Origin: Segatella copri | Lineage (GTDB): Bacteria; Bacteroidota; Bacteroidia; Bacteroidales; Bacteroidaceae | DNA length: 64,000 nucleotides | Direction: 5' to 3' | NCBI RefSeq assembly: GCF_026015625.1 | Contig: NZ_JAPDVG010000001.1 | Span: 3,496,001-3,560,000 of the forward strand | Shown here: positions 51,744-61,431 of the stretch, piece after piece | Position numbering within the stretch: the stretch's first letter is position 1 | Layout of the letters: each line of letters begins with the position of its first letter | Translations under genes and position numbers: made by a program | The notes under the pieces: generated by a model | What the model was told of the DNA's origin: nothing | Database searches by the model: none | What the model saw: only the letters and a program-made list of their open reading frames with translations

Positions 51744-53252
51744 TTACTGCAGGATACCGAGCGCCTTGTTCAGCCCAACCTGAGTCAGCTTCACGTCGAT
51801 TTCTGCATCAATCTTCTGGCTCTGTGCTTTCTGCCAGGCAGTCTGTGCAGCCATCACGTCGGTAACCTCCATCACGCCTTCCTTGAAACCGAGGTTGGCG
51901 CATCTCAGGTTCTCATCTGCACTGGCGATGTTCTTCATTGCCATGTTGAGCTTCTTCTGGGCTTCCTTTACCTTAAACTGGCTTTGGGTAATCTGCAGAT
52001 GAATCTTCTCTCTCGTATCATCCAGGTTCATCTGGGCGATATTGCTGGCAGCCTTGGCGGCTCTCACCTTGTAGGCGCCGTCGAACCAGTTCCATACCGG
52101 AACATGAACCATCACGCCTACGTTCCAGACTCCGGTAAACTTCTTCTGGAAACCATTGAATACGTTCGGGTTCGAAATCATGTAGCCGCCTGTCAGCATG
52201 ACGTGAGGCAGATTGATGGCACGAACCATATTGGTAGCTTCTTTGGAGATGTCGAGCGCATTCTGCAGCATGCGGAGTTCCGGACGGGTGTTCATCGCCG
52301 AATCCTGTGCTGCCACTTTCTGCTGCTCGGTGTCAACAGGAGTTCCTGATAAAGCCAGGGTTTCCTTATCTTCATCGGCAAGTGTGATTTCCTGGTTCAT
52401 CGGAATGCCGCAGAGCTGGCAGAGCAGCATCTTCGACAGGGCGAGTCCGTCTTCTGCCTGGGTAATCTGCATCTCAGCCTCGTTCACTTTCACGTCTACC
52501 TTCAGTCCGTCTGCCTTGGTGGCTACTCCCTGCTGAATCATCTTATGAACATCCTCGTTCAGTTTCTTTACGAGGTCGCGGTAGCTGATGGCGAGTTTCT
52601 GCTTCTGCTTCAGCGAAACGGCGAGCCAGTAAGCCTGGTCTATGCTGTAGAGCGTGCTCTGGGTCTGCTGGTCGAGATCATTCTCTGCAATCTGCTCTCC
52701 GATGTCGGCAATCTTGTTGGCTGCAATGATGGCTCCTCCCATATAGATAGGTTGGCGAACCATCACGCTTCCAGCCCAGATATTGCGGGTGTCGGTGCGG
52801 AAAGCATCTACCAGTTTCTCTCCCAGCGCATTGCCTTGCTGCTGCAGGGGGCCCAGTTTCTCATTCATCAGTCCGCCTATCTGCTGGGCTATCTCCGGGG
52901 TAATCATTCCCTGACTTACAAGTTGGCTCATCAGATTGCTGGCTCCTCCCGATATTCCTCCGGTAACAGTAGAGCCGATATTGCTGAATGTTGATTTCTG
53001 ACCGTCGTTCAGCAGCGAAATCTCCCTGCTGAACCATTCGTAACCGCCTAAAGCATCTACTTTAGGAAGATATTTGGTACGTGCCGATTTCTTCATGTTG
53101 TACGCCACGTCTTTCTTGAGCTTCGAGGCATTGAGCTGCTTGTTGTTGCGCAGCGCCATGGCACGGCAACTGTCAAGGCTCAGCGTTTGTGCCTGAGCCC
53201 CGGCAGGAATCAATGCTCCCATCAGCATGATAAGAGTTATATATTTTTTCAT
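51744..53252 (-). CDS. TolC-family outer-membrane efflux channel
   Basis: This 502-residue protein has a signal peptide ending AGAQAQ (about 22) and two OEP-type repeats rich in long helices (DSCRAMALRNNKQLNASKLK early, KVRAAKAASNIAQMNLDDTREK late). It is the first gene of a four-gene efflux operon (channel, adaptor, two permeases). TAAATTTG at 53285-53292 on the minus strand is the likely -7 element. Substrates are unknown. Confidence 0.93.
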   Translation of the reverse strand: MKKYITLIMLMGALIPAGAQAQTLSLDSCRAMALRNNKQLNASKLKKDVAYNMKKSARTKYLPKVDALGGYEWFSREISLLNDGQKSTFSNIGSTVTGGISGGASNLMSQLVSQGMITPEIAQQIGGLMNEKLGPLQQQGNALGEKLVDAFRTDTRNIWAGSVMVRQPIYMGGAIIAANKIADIGEQIAENDLDQQTQSTLYSIDQAYWLAVSLKQKQKLAISYRDLVKKLNEDVHKMIQQGVATKADGLKVDVKVNEAEMQITQAEDGLALSKMLLCQLCGIPMNQEITLADEDKETLALSGTPVDTEQQKVAAQDSAMNTRPELRMLQNALDISKEATNMVRAINLPHVMLTGGYMISNPNVFNGFQKKFTGVWNVGVMVHVPVWNWFDGAYKVRAAKAASNIAQMNLDDTREKIHLQITQSQFKVKEAQKKLNMAMKNIASADENLRCANLGFKEGVMEVTDVMAAQTAWQKAQSQKIDAEIDVKLTQVGLNKALGILQ

Positions 53253-53284
53253 CCTTTGTTTATAATATTATATAATATTGGATG

Positions 53285-53292
53285 CAAATTTA
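53285..53292 (-). promoter_or_regulatory. -7 element of the efflux operon
   Basis: The minus strand reads TAAATTTG about 33 bases before the channel gene. The surroundings are very AT-rich. Confidence 0.5.
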
Positions 53293-53417
53293 TGGAATTA
53301 TTCTTAAATGACAAAGAAATTTTGTTTATCAAATCTTTAAGAATCAAAAATTATATTGCATTGTGGAAAAATTGAACATACCTTCTGGTTTTCCGTAATC
53401 CCTTAATCGTCTGTTTC

Positions 53418-54317
53418 TTAGAAATTCACCCGTTCTGTCTCGCCCCAGGTAGGGTCTACGGTAATGCCTATTCCACCACCCGTACTGTCGTCTCCGCCAC
53501 CGAATCCGTCAGCAATGGAAATCTCGGTATAGGCTGTTTTGTTCTGATGGATTTTCAAATCGGCTTTTTCAAAACTCTTTACCACCTTTGCATCGGCATC
53601 CAGAAAGCTGATACTCATCTTGATGTTCTTCTCTTCTTCATGTGGGAAGGTGTAGACGGTAAAGTCTCTGCCGCCATCTTTCATACTGAAATTCTCGGTC
53701 TGACGGCTGTTCACGCAGCCGAATCCGGTGGTTGCATCCAGGGTGCTGCTGCCGCCGGTATAATAGAACTTGATGCTCCTGATTTCTTCGGGAATGGTTT
53801 CGTCGGTAATATGTACCTTGAAGGCGCCAACTGCTCGCCTCAGGTTGATGTCTGTGGTGGCGCCCTCTTCGTTTACGCTCAACCTGCCGTAATAATAAAA
53901 GGTGTCGGTAAGTTTGTTGCTTGCAAACTTCACCTTCTCGGGTGCGCTGATAGAGCAGTTTCCCTTTCCGTTATGGGCAATCACCACCAGCCGGTATTCT
54001 CCTTCGTCCAGACTTACATAGGCTGTTCCGAAGCCATTGTCTGTTGAAAGCTGGTTCACCGTCTCCAGTTTCTCCTCTCCGTCAAAGATGGCAAGTGTCA
54101 GTCTGGAGCACACATCGCCCAGGGCAATCTGCTTGTCGGCAGCTTTGGTTGTCAGCAGACTTGTGCCTTCTATTTTCTGCACATGGATAGTTACATTGGC
54201 GTTTGCCTCACGTGATTTTCCGGTTGTTTCGTCAATCGAAAACTTTTCGCATGAAGTAAGCGTCGCTACGAGCATCAGCAACAGGGATGCCAGTAACCGA
54301 TAGGGTTTCTTACTCAT
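53418..54317 (-). CDS. FimB/Mfa2-like fimbrial lipoprotein
   Basis: This 299-residue protein has a lipoprotein signal (LLLMLVATLTSC, Cys about 23) followed by beta-rich domains with a short Gly/Asp-rich stretch near the C terminus (GGGDDSTGGG). The domain pattern, with ITDETIPEEIRSIKFYYTGG in the middle, resembles the FimB/Mfa2 family that anchors fimbriae in Bacteroidota. No fimbrillin or usher-like partner is next to it, so a lone adhesin or anchor is possible. TATATTTG at 54383-54390 (minus) is the likely -7 element. Confidence 0.65.
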   Translation of the reverse strand: MSKKPYRLLASLLLMLVATLTSCEKFSIDETTGKSREANANVTIHVQKIEGTSLLTTKAADKQIALGDVCSRLTLAIFDGEEKLETVNQLSTDNGFGTAYVSLDEGEYRLVVIAHNGKGNCSISAPEKVKFASNKLTDTFYYYGRLSVNEEGATTDINLRRAVGAFKVHITDETIPEEIRSIKFYYTGGSSTLDATTGFGCVNSRQTENFSMKDGGRDFTVYTFPHEEEKNIKMSISFLDADAKVVKSFEKADLKIHQNKTAYTEISIADGFGGGDDSTGGGIGITVDPTWGETERVNF

Positions 54318-54439
54318 AACCGTTCTTATTTACTAGTTGCTCTATGCGTTATCTCGGAGTTTCCTCGGGCATAAAGATGTGGCAAATATACGTTTTTTCT
54401 CTTTTCGATGCAAGTAAAATCTAATAAATCTTTATATTT

Positions 54440-54470
54440 TTTGTCATTTATCTGTTTTTTCGTAATTTTG
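54440..54470 (+). promoter_or_regulatory. Promoter of the HAD phosphatase gene
   Basis: TTTG at 54440-54443 and TAATTTTG at 54463-54470 are 19 bases apart. A TATATATAATAAGGTAT motif lies between the promoter and the start codon. Confidence 0.6.
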
Positions 54471-54539
54471 CATCGGTTTTTCTGTACTTACAGAGCCGAT
54501 TTTGCATTATATATATAATAAGGTATAGAAGATATTGGT

Positions 54540-55331
54540 ATGGATAAGAAGATAAAAGCATTGTTTTTCGATATTGACGGCACCCTGGTGAGTTTCAAGA
54601 CCCACAAGATTCCGCAGAGCACGGTAGATGCCTTGGAGCAGGCTAAGAAGAATGGGGTAGAGGTGTATATTTCTACCGGTCGTCCGCAACTCATCATCAA
54701 CAACCTCGGTCAGATAGAACATCTCATCGACGGTTACATCACCACCAATGGAGCCCGCTGTTTTGTAGGCGATAAGGTGGTGAGCCAGCACGCCATCCTT
54801 CCTGAAGATGTAAAGAAGATTATCGAGGCAGCCGACCGTGATGATTATCCGGCAATCGTCGTAGGAGAGCATCATCTCGCTATCCATCATTATACTGACG
54901 AGGTTTATGAAATCTTTGCCAAGGGACTGGGGGTGGATTGTGAAATCTTCCTGACCGATGTGAATGAATTGGGAGATGAGCAGGTTCTGCAGGTTACTCC
55001 TTTCTGTTCGGTAGAACAGGAGGCGCTCCTGATGCCTACGCTTCGCAACTGCACTTCGGGCAGATGGCATCCTGCCTTTACGGATATTACGGCAGCCGAT
55101 GCGGATAAGGGCAAGGGCTTGCATGCAATGGCTGACTATCTGGGTTTGAACATAGATGAAACCATGGCTTTCGGCGATGGCGGCAATGATATTTCCATCG
55201 TCCGGGAGGCAGGCACCGGTGTTGCGATGGGCAATGCGGGAGATAATCTCAAGCAGGTAGCCGATTACATTACGACTCATGTGGATGAAGATGGTGTTAA
55301 GAATGCCCTCCTCCATTTTGGCGTGATTTAA
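54540..55331 (+). CDS. Cof-type HAD-superfamily phosphatase
   Basis: This 263-residue enzyme has motif I FFDIDGTLVSF (nucleophile Asp about 12), motif II STGRP, and motif III/IV KGKGLHAM with AFGDGGNDISIVREA. The IIB-type cap lies between them. Such enzymes remove phosphate from small sugar phosphates or cofactors; the substrate cannot be told from sequence. It is a single gene with its own promoter and terminator. Confidence 0.93.
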   Translation: MDKKIKALFFDIDGTLVSFKTHKIPQSTVDALEQAKKNGVEVYISTGRPQLIINNLGQIEHLIDGYITTNGARCFVGDKVVSQHAILPEDVKKIIEAADRDDYPAIVVGEHHLAIHHYTDEVYEIFAKGLGVDCEIFLTDVNELGDEQVLQVTPFCSVEQEALLMPTLRNCTSGRWHPAFTDITAADADKGKGLHAMADYLGLNIDETMAFGDGGNDISIVREAGTGVAMGNAGDNLKQVADYITTHVDEDGVKNALLHFGVI

Positions 55332-55434
55332 ATTCCCGGCGTTATTGACTTTTTTTTCATAACTCCCTATATATAATAAGGTGTAATCTTGATGAAGCCT
55401 TTTTGATAGGCGAGTTTCATTTTGATAAAATAAT

Positions 55435-55487
55435 AAAGGCAAACGTGTTATTTGTTGTAGCGAATGGCGTGTTTGCCTTTCTGTTTT
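55435..55487 (+). terminator. Terminator of the HAD gene
   Basis: A 10-bp stem (AAAGGCAAAC / GTTTGCCTTT) with a 26-base loop is followed by CTGTTTTT. The rest of 55332-55638 is AT-rich with no gene and includes another TATATAATAAGGTGTAA copy at about 55369-55385. Confidence 0.7.
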
Positions 55488-55638
55488 TAAAACTTCTCTT
55501 TTGTACCCAGTTTCTTCTTGTTATTTACTTTTTGAGGGAATAAATACCAAAAATGCTTACGAAAAGTAATAAAATATGCGAAAAATATACATAAAGTACC
55601 ATAAAGTTGGTATTTTATATCAAATTGTTTGCTAAAAA

Positions 55639-55670
55639 TTTGTTTAATTAGCAAAAAGTATGTATCTTTG
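55639..55670 (+). promoter_or_regulatory. Promoter of the second susC operon
   Basis: TTTG at 55639-55642 and TATCTTTG at 55663-55670 have a 20-base spacer. The fructan half-site is not present here, so this locus is under other control. Confidence 0.7.
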
Positions 55671-55713
55671 CACCCGATATTTGTAAGTTGTTTAATTTTT
55701 AAGAGAGAGAATT

Positions 55714-58700
55714 ATGGTAAAAAGACTGACCATGCTCATGGGGGGGCTTATTCTTTCAACAGGAATAGCCCTCGCTCAAACTACTGTTACAGGTAAGGTT
55801 GTTTCTCAGGAAGACGGTGAACCGGTTATTGGTGCATCAGTTAGAATTGTAGGAACTAAGACTGGAACGGCGACTGATGTCGATGGTAATTTTACGCTTC
55901 CTAATGCCAGCAAGGATGCTGTCTTGGAAATCAGTTACCTCGGCATGCAGACTAAAACAATGAAAGCATCTGCTAAGATGAAGATCATTTTGGCTTCTGA
56001 TGCAAGAAATCTTGACGAGGTAGTTGTTACTGCCTTGGGTATGAAACGTTCAGAGAAAACTTTGGGTTATGCGGCCAGTACAGCCAACGCTTCTGAGTTG
56101 ACTGTTGCTAAGTCTGGTTCCCTGATGAGTGGTCTTCAGGGTAAGATGGCTGGTGTGCAGATTTCTGGTGGTGGTGTTACAGGTACCTCTCAGAAAGTCG
56201 TAATTCGTGGTATTTCTTCTGTTTCTAGCAACAACCCATTGTATATTGTTGATGGTGTGCCTATCAACAATGACCGTTTGGGTGATAACTCTGTTGACTT
56301 TGGTAGTGGTGCAGGCGACATCAACCCAGAGGATATTGAATCGGTAACTGTATTGAAGGGTGCTTCTGCTACCGCTCTTTATGGTTCTCGTGCAGCCAAT
56401 GGTGTTATCATGATTACTACAAAGAAGCCACAGGGTGACAAGAAGGCTTCTATCACTTACGATGGTTCTTTGACATTTACTGATGTGCTCCGTGTGCCAA
56501 TGACTCAGAATCTCTTTGGTCAAGGTTGGGGTTCCTGGTCTAATGAGGAGAACGGTTCTTGGGGACCTCGTCTCGATGGTCGTGAGCACTGGTATGGTTC
56601 TACCGGTCTTTCTAACGGCGAGACTTTAACCAAGCCTTTTTCTTATGTTAAGAACAATATCCGTGACTTCTATCAGGTAGGTAAGGAATGGAACAACAAC
56701 GTATCTCTCCGCTATGGTGATGAGAAAGTAGGTATTGTTGCATCTTATGGTAATGTAAGTTCTAATGGTATTACTCCTAATGATGGTGATACATATCATC
56801 GTAATACCTTCTCACTCCGTGGTTACGCCAATATCGACAGATTCCATCTGGACATGTCCCTGAACTATGTTCGCAAGGATATGCGCCGTTCTCGTGATAT
56901 GTATATGGAGTTGCTCCAGGGTGCTTCTGATGTTCGTTTCACAGATATGAAGGATTACAACCTTGAGCGTAATAATGTAGATAACTACTATACATTGTAT
57001 GCTAACAACCCATATTATATGGTAGATAACTTCTATTCTACTTACCAGGACGACCGTATTTATGGTAAGCTGGAGTTGTCATACGATATTACCAAGGATA
57101 TCAAGGTAATTGGCCGTTTCGGTGGTGATTATACCAATTATAAGACCGAGCGCATCGAACCACGTATTCTTTATACCGAGGGTTCTTATCAGGCAACTGG
57201 TAATGGTACAACTGTTGGTAACCAGGGGTACTATTCTAAGTATCGTTCTCAGCGCGGACAGATTGACGCCAGCCTCTTGCTGACCGGCAATCATACTTTC
57301 GGTGATTTCTCGGTAGGTGCAACCTTAGGTTGGAACTTGAACCAGAGAAACTATGATAATGTAGGTGGTTATAATGAGCAGTTGGATATTCCAGGTTGGA
57401 ATTCCTTGAGTAATACATCTTCCTATTCGATTACTGATACTGACTCATGGAATAGAAGATTGTTGGGTCTCTTGGGACAGGTTGAATTGGGTTATAAGGA
57501 TTGGGCTTTCCTGAACCTTTCTGCCCGTAACGACTGGTCTTCTACTCTTCCTATGGGTGATAACAGCTTCTTCTATGGCGGTGCCAATGTGTCTGTGCTT
57601 CTGAATCAGGCTATTCCTGCTTTGAAGAATGTCAAGCAAATCGACTTGTTGAAGGTTCGTGCAGCTATAGGTCAGACAGGTAATGATGCTGATGTATATA
57701 TGACTAATTCATATTATCGTCCATTCCAGTCTTATTATACATATTTGCCAATTTCCGGTGTTTCTGGTTTGACAGAGTATAACCGTTTGCCAAATAAGTC
57801 ATTGAAGCCTGAGATTACAACTGAGTATGAGCTTGGTTTGAGCGGTACATTCTTTGGCAACCGTTTGAGCTTCGATGTGGCTTACTATGATCGTACAACC
57901 AAAAATCAGATTATCTCTGCTACTTTGGCTCCTGAGACAGGCTATACTTCTAACACCCGTAATGTAGGTAAACTTCAGAACAAGGGTATTGAGGCGATGG
58001 TTAATTTTACTCCTATCCGTACTAAGGATTGGGAGTGGAGTGTAGGTGCTACATACGCTAAGAACTGGAGTAAGGTGAAGGAACTTTGGGATGGTCTTGA
58101 TGAATATACCATTCCTGTAGGTACTACAAGTACTGGTTTGTATTCTTCTATGCGTGGTGTATCTTACGTATTGAAGGTTGGTGAGCCTATCGGTATCTTC
58201 AAGTTGCCAGCAACACAGAAGGTAACAGATAAAAACAGTCCATATTATGGTTATAGAATCGTAAATGGTAATGGTTTCTTGCAGTCTAGTACTACAGATT
58301 ATGATTATCTCGGTTCTTCTCAGCCAGATTTCGTAATGGGCTTCACCACACATCTGAAGTGGAAGAACTTGAGTCTTGCTGCAACGGGCGACTGGCATAA
58401 GGGTGGATTGATGTATTCTGAGACATCATATATCACTCACTTCAATGGTAACTCTACTGAGACCGTATTCAATGAGCGTGATGCTTTTGTTTATCCTCAT
58501 TCTGTAAAGATTGTTGGTGGAGAGTATGTTGAGAATAATATTCCTGTAACTTCCAATTATATGAATTATGTTCAGGGTAACTATAGCTACAACCCGGAGG
58601 TGCGTCGTGATTTCGTTGTAAGCCGTTCTTACTTCAAACTCCGTGAGTTGGCTTTGACATACGATTTCCCTAAGACAATCACAAGTGCATTGAAGATGCA

Positions 58701-58875
58701 GAAGTTGTCTTTGAGTCTCGTTGGCCACAACTTGTTGCTCATCACTCCAAAGCATCAGAATTATATCGACCCTGAGTCTTCTAACTTTGGTAATGATATC
58801 AGTTCTGAGTTTGGTGAGACTATGGGTTCTGTGTCAACTCGCAACTATGGTATTAACTTGAAGGTTGTATTTTAA
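55714..58875 (+). CDS. SusC/RagA-type TonB-dependent transporter, second locus
   Basis: This 1053-residue protein has a signal peptide (ILSTGIALAQ), a carboxypeptidase-like domain (TGKVVSQEDGEPVIGASVRIVG), and a plug with SGLQGKMAGVQISGG, VVIRGISSVS and NPLYIVDGVPINNDR. A barrel ends in NYGINLKVVF. It is paired with the SusD-like gene 18 bases downstream. No enzyme or regulator is next to it, so the ligand is unknown; a non-glycan ligand such as peptide is possible. Confidence 0.94.
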   Translation: MVKRLTMLMGGLILSTGIALAQTTVTGKVVSQEDGEPVIGASVRIVGTKTGTATDVDGNFTLPNASKDAVLEISYLGMQTKTMKASAKMKIILASDARNLDEVVVTALGMKRSEKTLGYAASTANASELTVAKSGSLMSGLQGKMAGVQISGGGVTGTSQKVVIRGISSVSSNNPLYIVDGVPINNDRLGDNSVDFGSGAGDINPEDIESVTVLKGASATALYGSRAANGVIMITTKKPQGDKKASITYDGSLTFTDVLRVPMTQNLFGQGWGSWSNEENGSWGPRLDGREHWYGSTGLSNGETLTKPFSYVKNNIRDFYQVGKEWNNNVSLRYGDEKVGIVASYGNVSSNGITPNDGDTYHRNTFSLRGYANIDRFHLDMSLNYVRKDMRRSRDMYMELLQGASDVRFTDMKDYNLERNNVDNYYTLYANNPYYMVDNFYSTYQDDRIYGKLELSYDITKDIKVIGRFGGDYTNYKTERIEPRILYTEGSYQATGNGTTVGNQGYYSKYRSQRGQIDASLLLTGNHTFGDFSVGATLGWNLNQRNYDNVGGYNEQLDIPGWNSLSNTSSYSITDTDSWNRRLLGLLGQVELGYKDWAFLNLSARNDWSSTLPMGDNSFFYGGANVSVLLNQAIPALKNVKQIDLLKVRAAIGQTGNDADVYMTNSYYRPFQSYYTYLPISGVSGLTEYNRLPNKSLKPEITTEYELGLSGTFFGNRLSFDVAYYDRTTKNQIISATLAPETGYTSNTRNVGKLQNKGIEAMVNFTPIRTKDWEWSVGATYAKNWSKVKELWDGLDEYTIPVGTTSTGLYSSMRGVSYVLKVGEPIGIFKLPATQKVTDKNSPYYGYRIVNGNGFLQSSTTDYDYLGSSQPDFVMGFTTHLKWKNLSLAATGDWHKGGLMYSETSYITHFNGNSTETVFNERDAFVYPHSVKIVGGEYVENNIPVTSNYMNYVQGNYSYNPEVRRDFVVSRSYFKLRELALTYDFPKTITSALKMQKLSLSLVGHNLLLITPKHQNYIDPESSNFGNDISSEFGETMGSVSTRNYGINLKVVF

Positions 58876-58893
58876 TTAAAGGAGATTTCTTAT

Positions 58894-60489
58894 ATGAAAA
58901 GATATAAATTTTTAAGCGCAGCATTGCTGGGAGCTGTCTTGACAATGGGTACTGTTACTTCTTGTAGCGATTCTGGCTATTTGGATATCAACTACAACCC
59001 AAACTATCCTTCTACAGCTTCCTACAAGCAGTTGCTTCCGGCTGCCGAAGGTTCTATCGTAGCTGTCAGTGGTCTTTATCAGCAAATTACTGGTGACTTT
59101 TGGTGCCAGTATGTAACACAGGGTAATAGTACAAACCAGTATAATACATTGTCTAATTATGCTGTAACAACATCAGGTTCAATTCCTCCTGTTACTACGA
59201 TTTGGCAGAATACATATGCCAACAGTCTGGAAGATTTAAAGCTGGCTTTGGCTTCTGCTGAAGAAAGTAAGGCTTGGAACTATTGGATGGTTGCCAAGGT
59301 TCTTCAGGCCTATAATTTCTTGGTATTGACTGATACTTATGGTGATATTCCGTTTACAGGTGCTCTTGATGTCGAAAACAATCCACATGCTGCATTTGAT
59401 GATAGCAAAAACGTAGTATATCCGGGTATTCTGGAGATGCTGGATGCTGCCATTGCCAAACTCGATGATGCTAAAGCTGCAGAAAAAGCTTCACCTTTAG
59501 GAACTGCTGACTGTTTCTTGGGAGGCAGTATGGATAGCTGGGCAGGCTTTGCAAAGAGTTTGAAGTTGAAGATGTATCTCAAAGACTTCGACGCTCATAA
59601 ATCTGATATTCAGGCTTTACTTAGTGCAGGTGGTCTTTTGGAGCAGGATTGTGCTTGGGTAAATTGGGAAGATGGTACTAATAAGGGCAATCCTCTTTAT
59701 GAGTTTAATATCCGTCAGTTGAATACTACTGAGAATATTCGTGCTTGCCATACTTTCTTAGAGTATCTATTGGATAAGAAGGATCCTCGTATCATCAAGT
59801 TGTATGAGGTAACTGCTAATGCCAAAAATACTCTCGGCTATTCTTCTGATGAGGAACTGATAGCTCACATGGATGAATGCTACGAGGGCCTTCCTTGCGG
59901 AGATAAGCCAACTACTGATGAAACTACAGATGGTGGTATTGGAATCTCTAAGTCTTCTCGTATGAAACAGGCTTATGATGATGCTGTCTATCTGATGAAC
60001 GAGGCTGAATGCGAATTGATGATTGCTGAGGCTTATGCTCGTCTGGGTAATACTGAAAAGGCAGAGGAGTATTATAATAAGGGTGTTCTTGCTGGTTTCA
60101 GCCGTTGGGGATTTGATGGCACAGCATTCGTTGATGGTGCTTACAAGTTCGATAAGGCCGATATGCTTCATAGTATCGCCATGCAGTATTGGGTAACTTA
60201 TGCTGGTGCGAATGCTTATGATGGTTGGATGACCCGTAACCGTTTGGGTATTCCTGAGGTTCAGGCTAATATTACTGTTCGTAAGTCTACAACTGCTTTG
60301 CAGCGTGAATTGTCTGATGGTTATGTTTTAGGCAATTTGGTTGATCCAGGTGCTAGCAATATGAATGCCGGTGAGTATCCTATGCGATTGCTTTATCCTA
60401 CAGCTACTACATTGTATAACTCTGCTGCTGCCAAGTATGTAGAAGAGAATGGAAACTCGCTGACCAAGAAACTTTGGTGGGAGAAGTAA
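58894..60489 (+). CDS. SusD/RagB-type surface lipoprotein, second locus (SusD_2-like)
   Basis: This 531-residue lipoprotein has its lipobox in LTMGTVTSC (Cys about 24). It begins CSDSGYLDINYNPNYPSTAS, which fits the SusD_2-like branch rather than the classical form seen at 37124. TPR-like helices follow (LMIAEAYARLGNTEKAEEYY). It is the partner of the upstream SusC protein. Confidence 0.9.
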   Translation: MKRYKFLSAALLGAVLTMGTVTSCSDSGYLDINYNPNYPSTASYKQLLPAAEGSIVAVSGLYQQITGDFWCQYVTQGNSTNQYNTLSNYAVTTSGSIPPVTTIWQNTYANSLEDLKLALASAEESKAWNYWMVAKVLQAYNFLVLTDTYGDIPFTGALDVENNPHAAFDDSKNVVYPGILEMLDAAIAKLDDAKAAEKASPLGTADCFLGGSMDSWAGFAKSLKLKMYLKDFDAHKSDIQALLSAGGLLEQDCAWVNWEDGTNKGNPLYEFNIRQLNTTENIRACHTFLEYLLDKKDPRIIKLYEVTANAKNTLGYSSDEELIAHMDECYEGLPCGDKPTTDETTDGGIGISKSSRMKQAYDDAVYLMNEAECELMIAEAYARLGNTEKAEEYYNKGVLAGFSRWGFDGTAFVDGAYKFDKADMLHSIAMQYWVTYAGANAYDGWMTRNRLGIPEVQANITVRKSTTALQRELSDGYVLGNLVDPGASNMNAGEYPMRLLYPTATTLYNSAAAKYVEENGNSLTKKLWWEK

Positions 60490-60517
60490 TGATTATTAAT
60501 GTAATAAACGAAAAGTC

Positions 60518-61099
60518 ATGAAGAAAATATTATATTTTTTGAGCTTTGTTTTCGTAGCATTGTTTACTGCATGCTCTGAGGGAGACGATTTCGATATCGA
60601 TTATACTCCAATTGCTCCTATTGGTGGTCAGTATAGAATCAATGTGGAGAGAGGTTATGATGCTTCTAAAACAGATGCAGAGTATTGGGCTTCTAATCCA
60701 ACAGATGCTGAATTCATCTTTAAGACTGATGGTACAGGAACCAATGAGGGTGTTCTCTATGCCTATCTCAGCAATACTACCGATTATGATAAGGATAAGG
60801 CATGGATTCGTGTAGGCTCAACTGCCTCTAAGGCAGCTTACGCCATCAATGCTAAGGTATCTATTGATATGAGTGCTTATACTTTCGGTGGTGAGAATGT
60901 GGATGATTTCATTGGTAACTCTGCTACAGCTACCGACAAGGTAACTGTTAGCGGTAAGTGTGGTCATAATACTTATACTACTGTATCTGGTACTGTGACA
61001 GATGCGATCAGTTTCACCTATTCCCGTTCTGACCAGCCTGGATATCATTATAGAGTAACAGGATTTAAGTCTACTGGTTGGGCTGAGGATAATAAGTAA
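60518..61099 (+). CDS. Small surface lipoprotein of the second SusC/SusD locus
   Basis: This 193-residue protein has a lipoprotein signal (FVFVALFTAC, Cys 20) and then SEGDDFDIDYTPIAP, an acidic start often seen in exported surface lipoproteins. The rest is beta-rich and has no named motif that I recognise. It is 28 bases after the SusD gene and is probably an extra surface ligand-binding protein of the same system. Confidence 0.8.
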   Translation: MKKILYFLSFVFVALFTACSEGDDFDIDYTPIAPIGGQYRINVERGYDASKTDAEYWASNPTDAEFIFKTDGTGTNEGVLYAYLSNTTDYDKDKAWIRVGSTASKAAYAINAKVSIDMSAYTFGGENVDDFIGNSATATDKVTVSGKCGHNTYTTVSGTVTDAISFTYSRSDQPGYHYRVTGFKSTGWAEDNK

Positions 61100-61119
61100 T
61101 ATACTTTTGCTATACATGA

Positions 61120-61163
61120 ATTATTCCTAGATGATGTTTCTAATGATAGTGTCTAGGAATAAT
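61120..61163 (+). terminator. Hairpin after the second SusC/SusD operon
   Basis: A perfect 12-bp stem (ATTATTCCTAGA / TCTAGGAATAAT) has a 20-base loop but is followed by ATTAAAG, not a T-run. It may be an RNA stability element, with the real terminator at 61233-61261. Confidence 0.5.
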
Positions 61164-61232
61164 ATTAAAGATATAAGGCAAAGTGATTTGCCTCGTTGTT
61201 GACCACGTCAACACTTATATCTCTCTCGTCTT

Positions 61233-61261
61233 GGGGACTGGCGGTGGCCAGTCCCCTTTTT
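61233..61261 (+). terminator. Intrinsic terminator of the second SusC/SusD operon
   Basis: A perfect 10-bp GC-rich stem (GGGGACTGGC / GCCAGTCCCC) with a 4-base loop is followed by TTTTT. Confidence 0.88.
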
Positions 61262-61340
61262 GAATTTATAGGAGAGATTTCTTGATTAATGATGGTGTGT
61301 CATAAGTCTGGATAATAGTTGGTGTATAACAGTTGACTAC

Positions 61341-61409
61341 CGCATGCACAACAGCTGTTGTGCATGCGCATATCAGCTGTTATGCAAGCGCACAACAGCT
61401 GTTGTGCGA
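61341..61409. repeat. Array C1: three palindromic units, period 22 bp
   Basis: CAGCTG occurs at 61352, 61374 and 61396. Each is the centre of a palindrome of about 20-26 bp (GCACAACAGCTGTTGTGC, ATCAGCTGTTAT-like, and again the first form). On single strands each unit can fold into a strong hairpin. Confidence 0.8.
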
Positions 61410-61431
61410 TCGAAGATACTGACTGTCTCAA

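Noticed and set aside
54507..55442. 311-codon minus-strand frame over the HAD gene
   Set aside because: It is antisense to a clear HAD phosphatase with no independent support.
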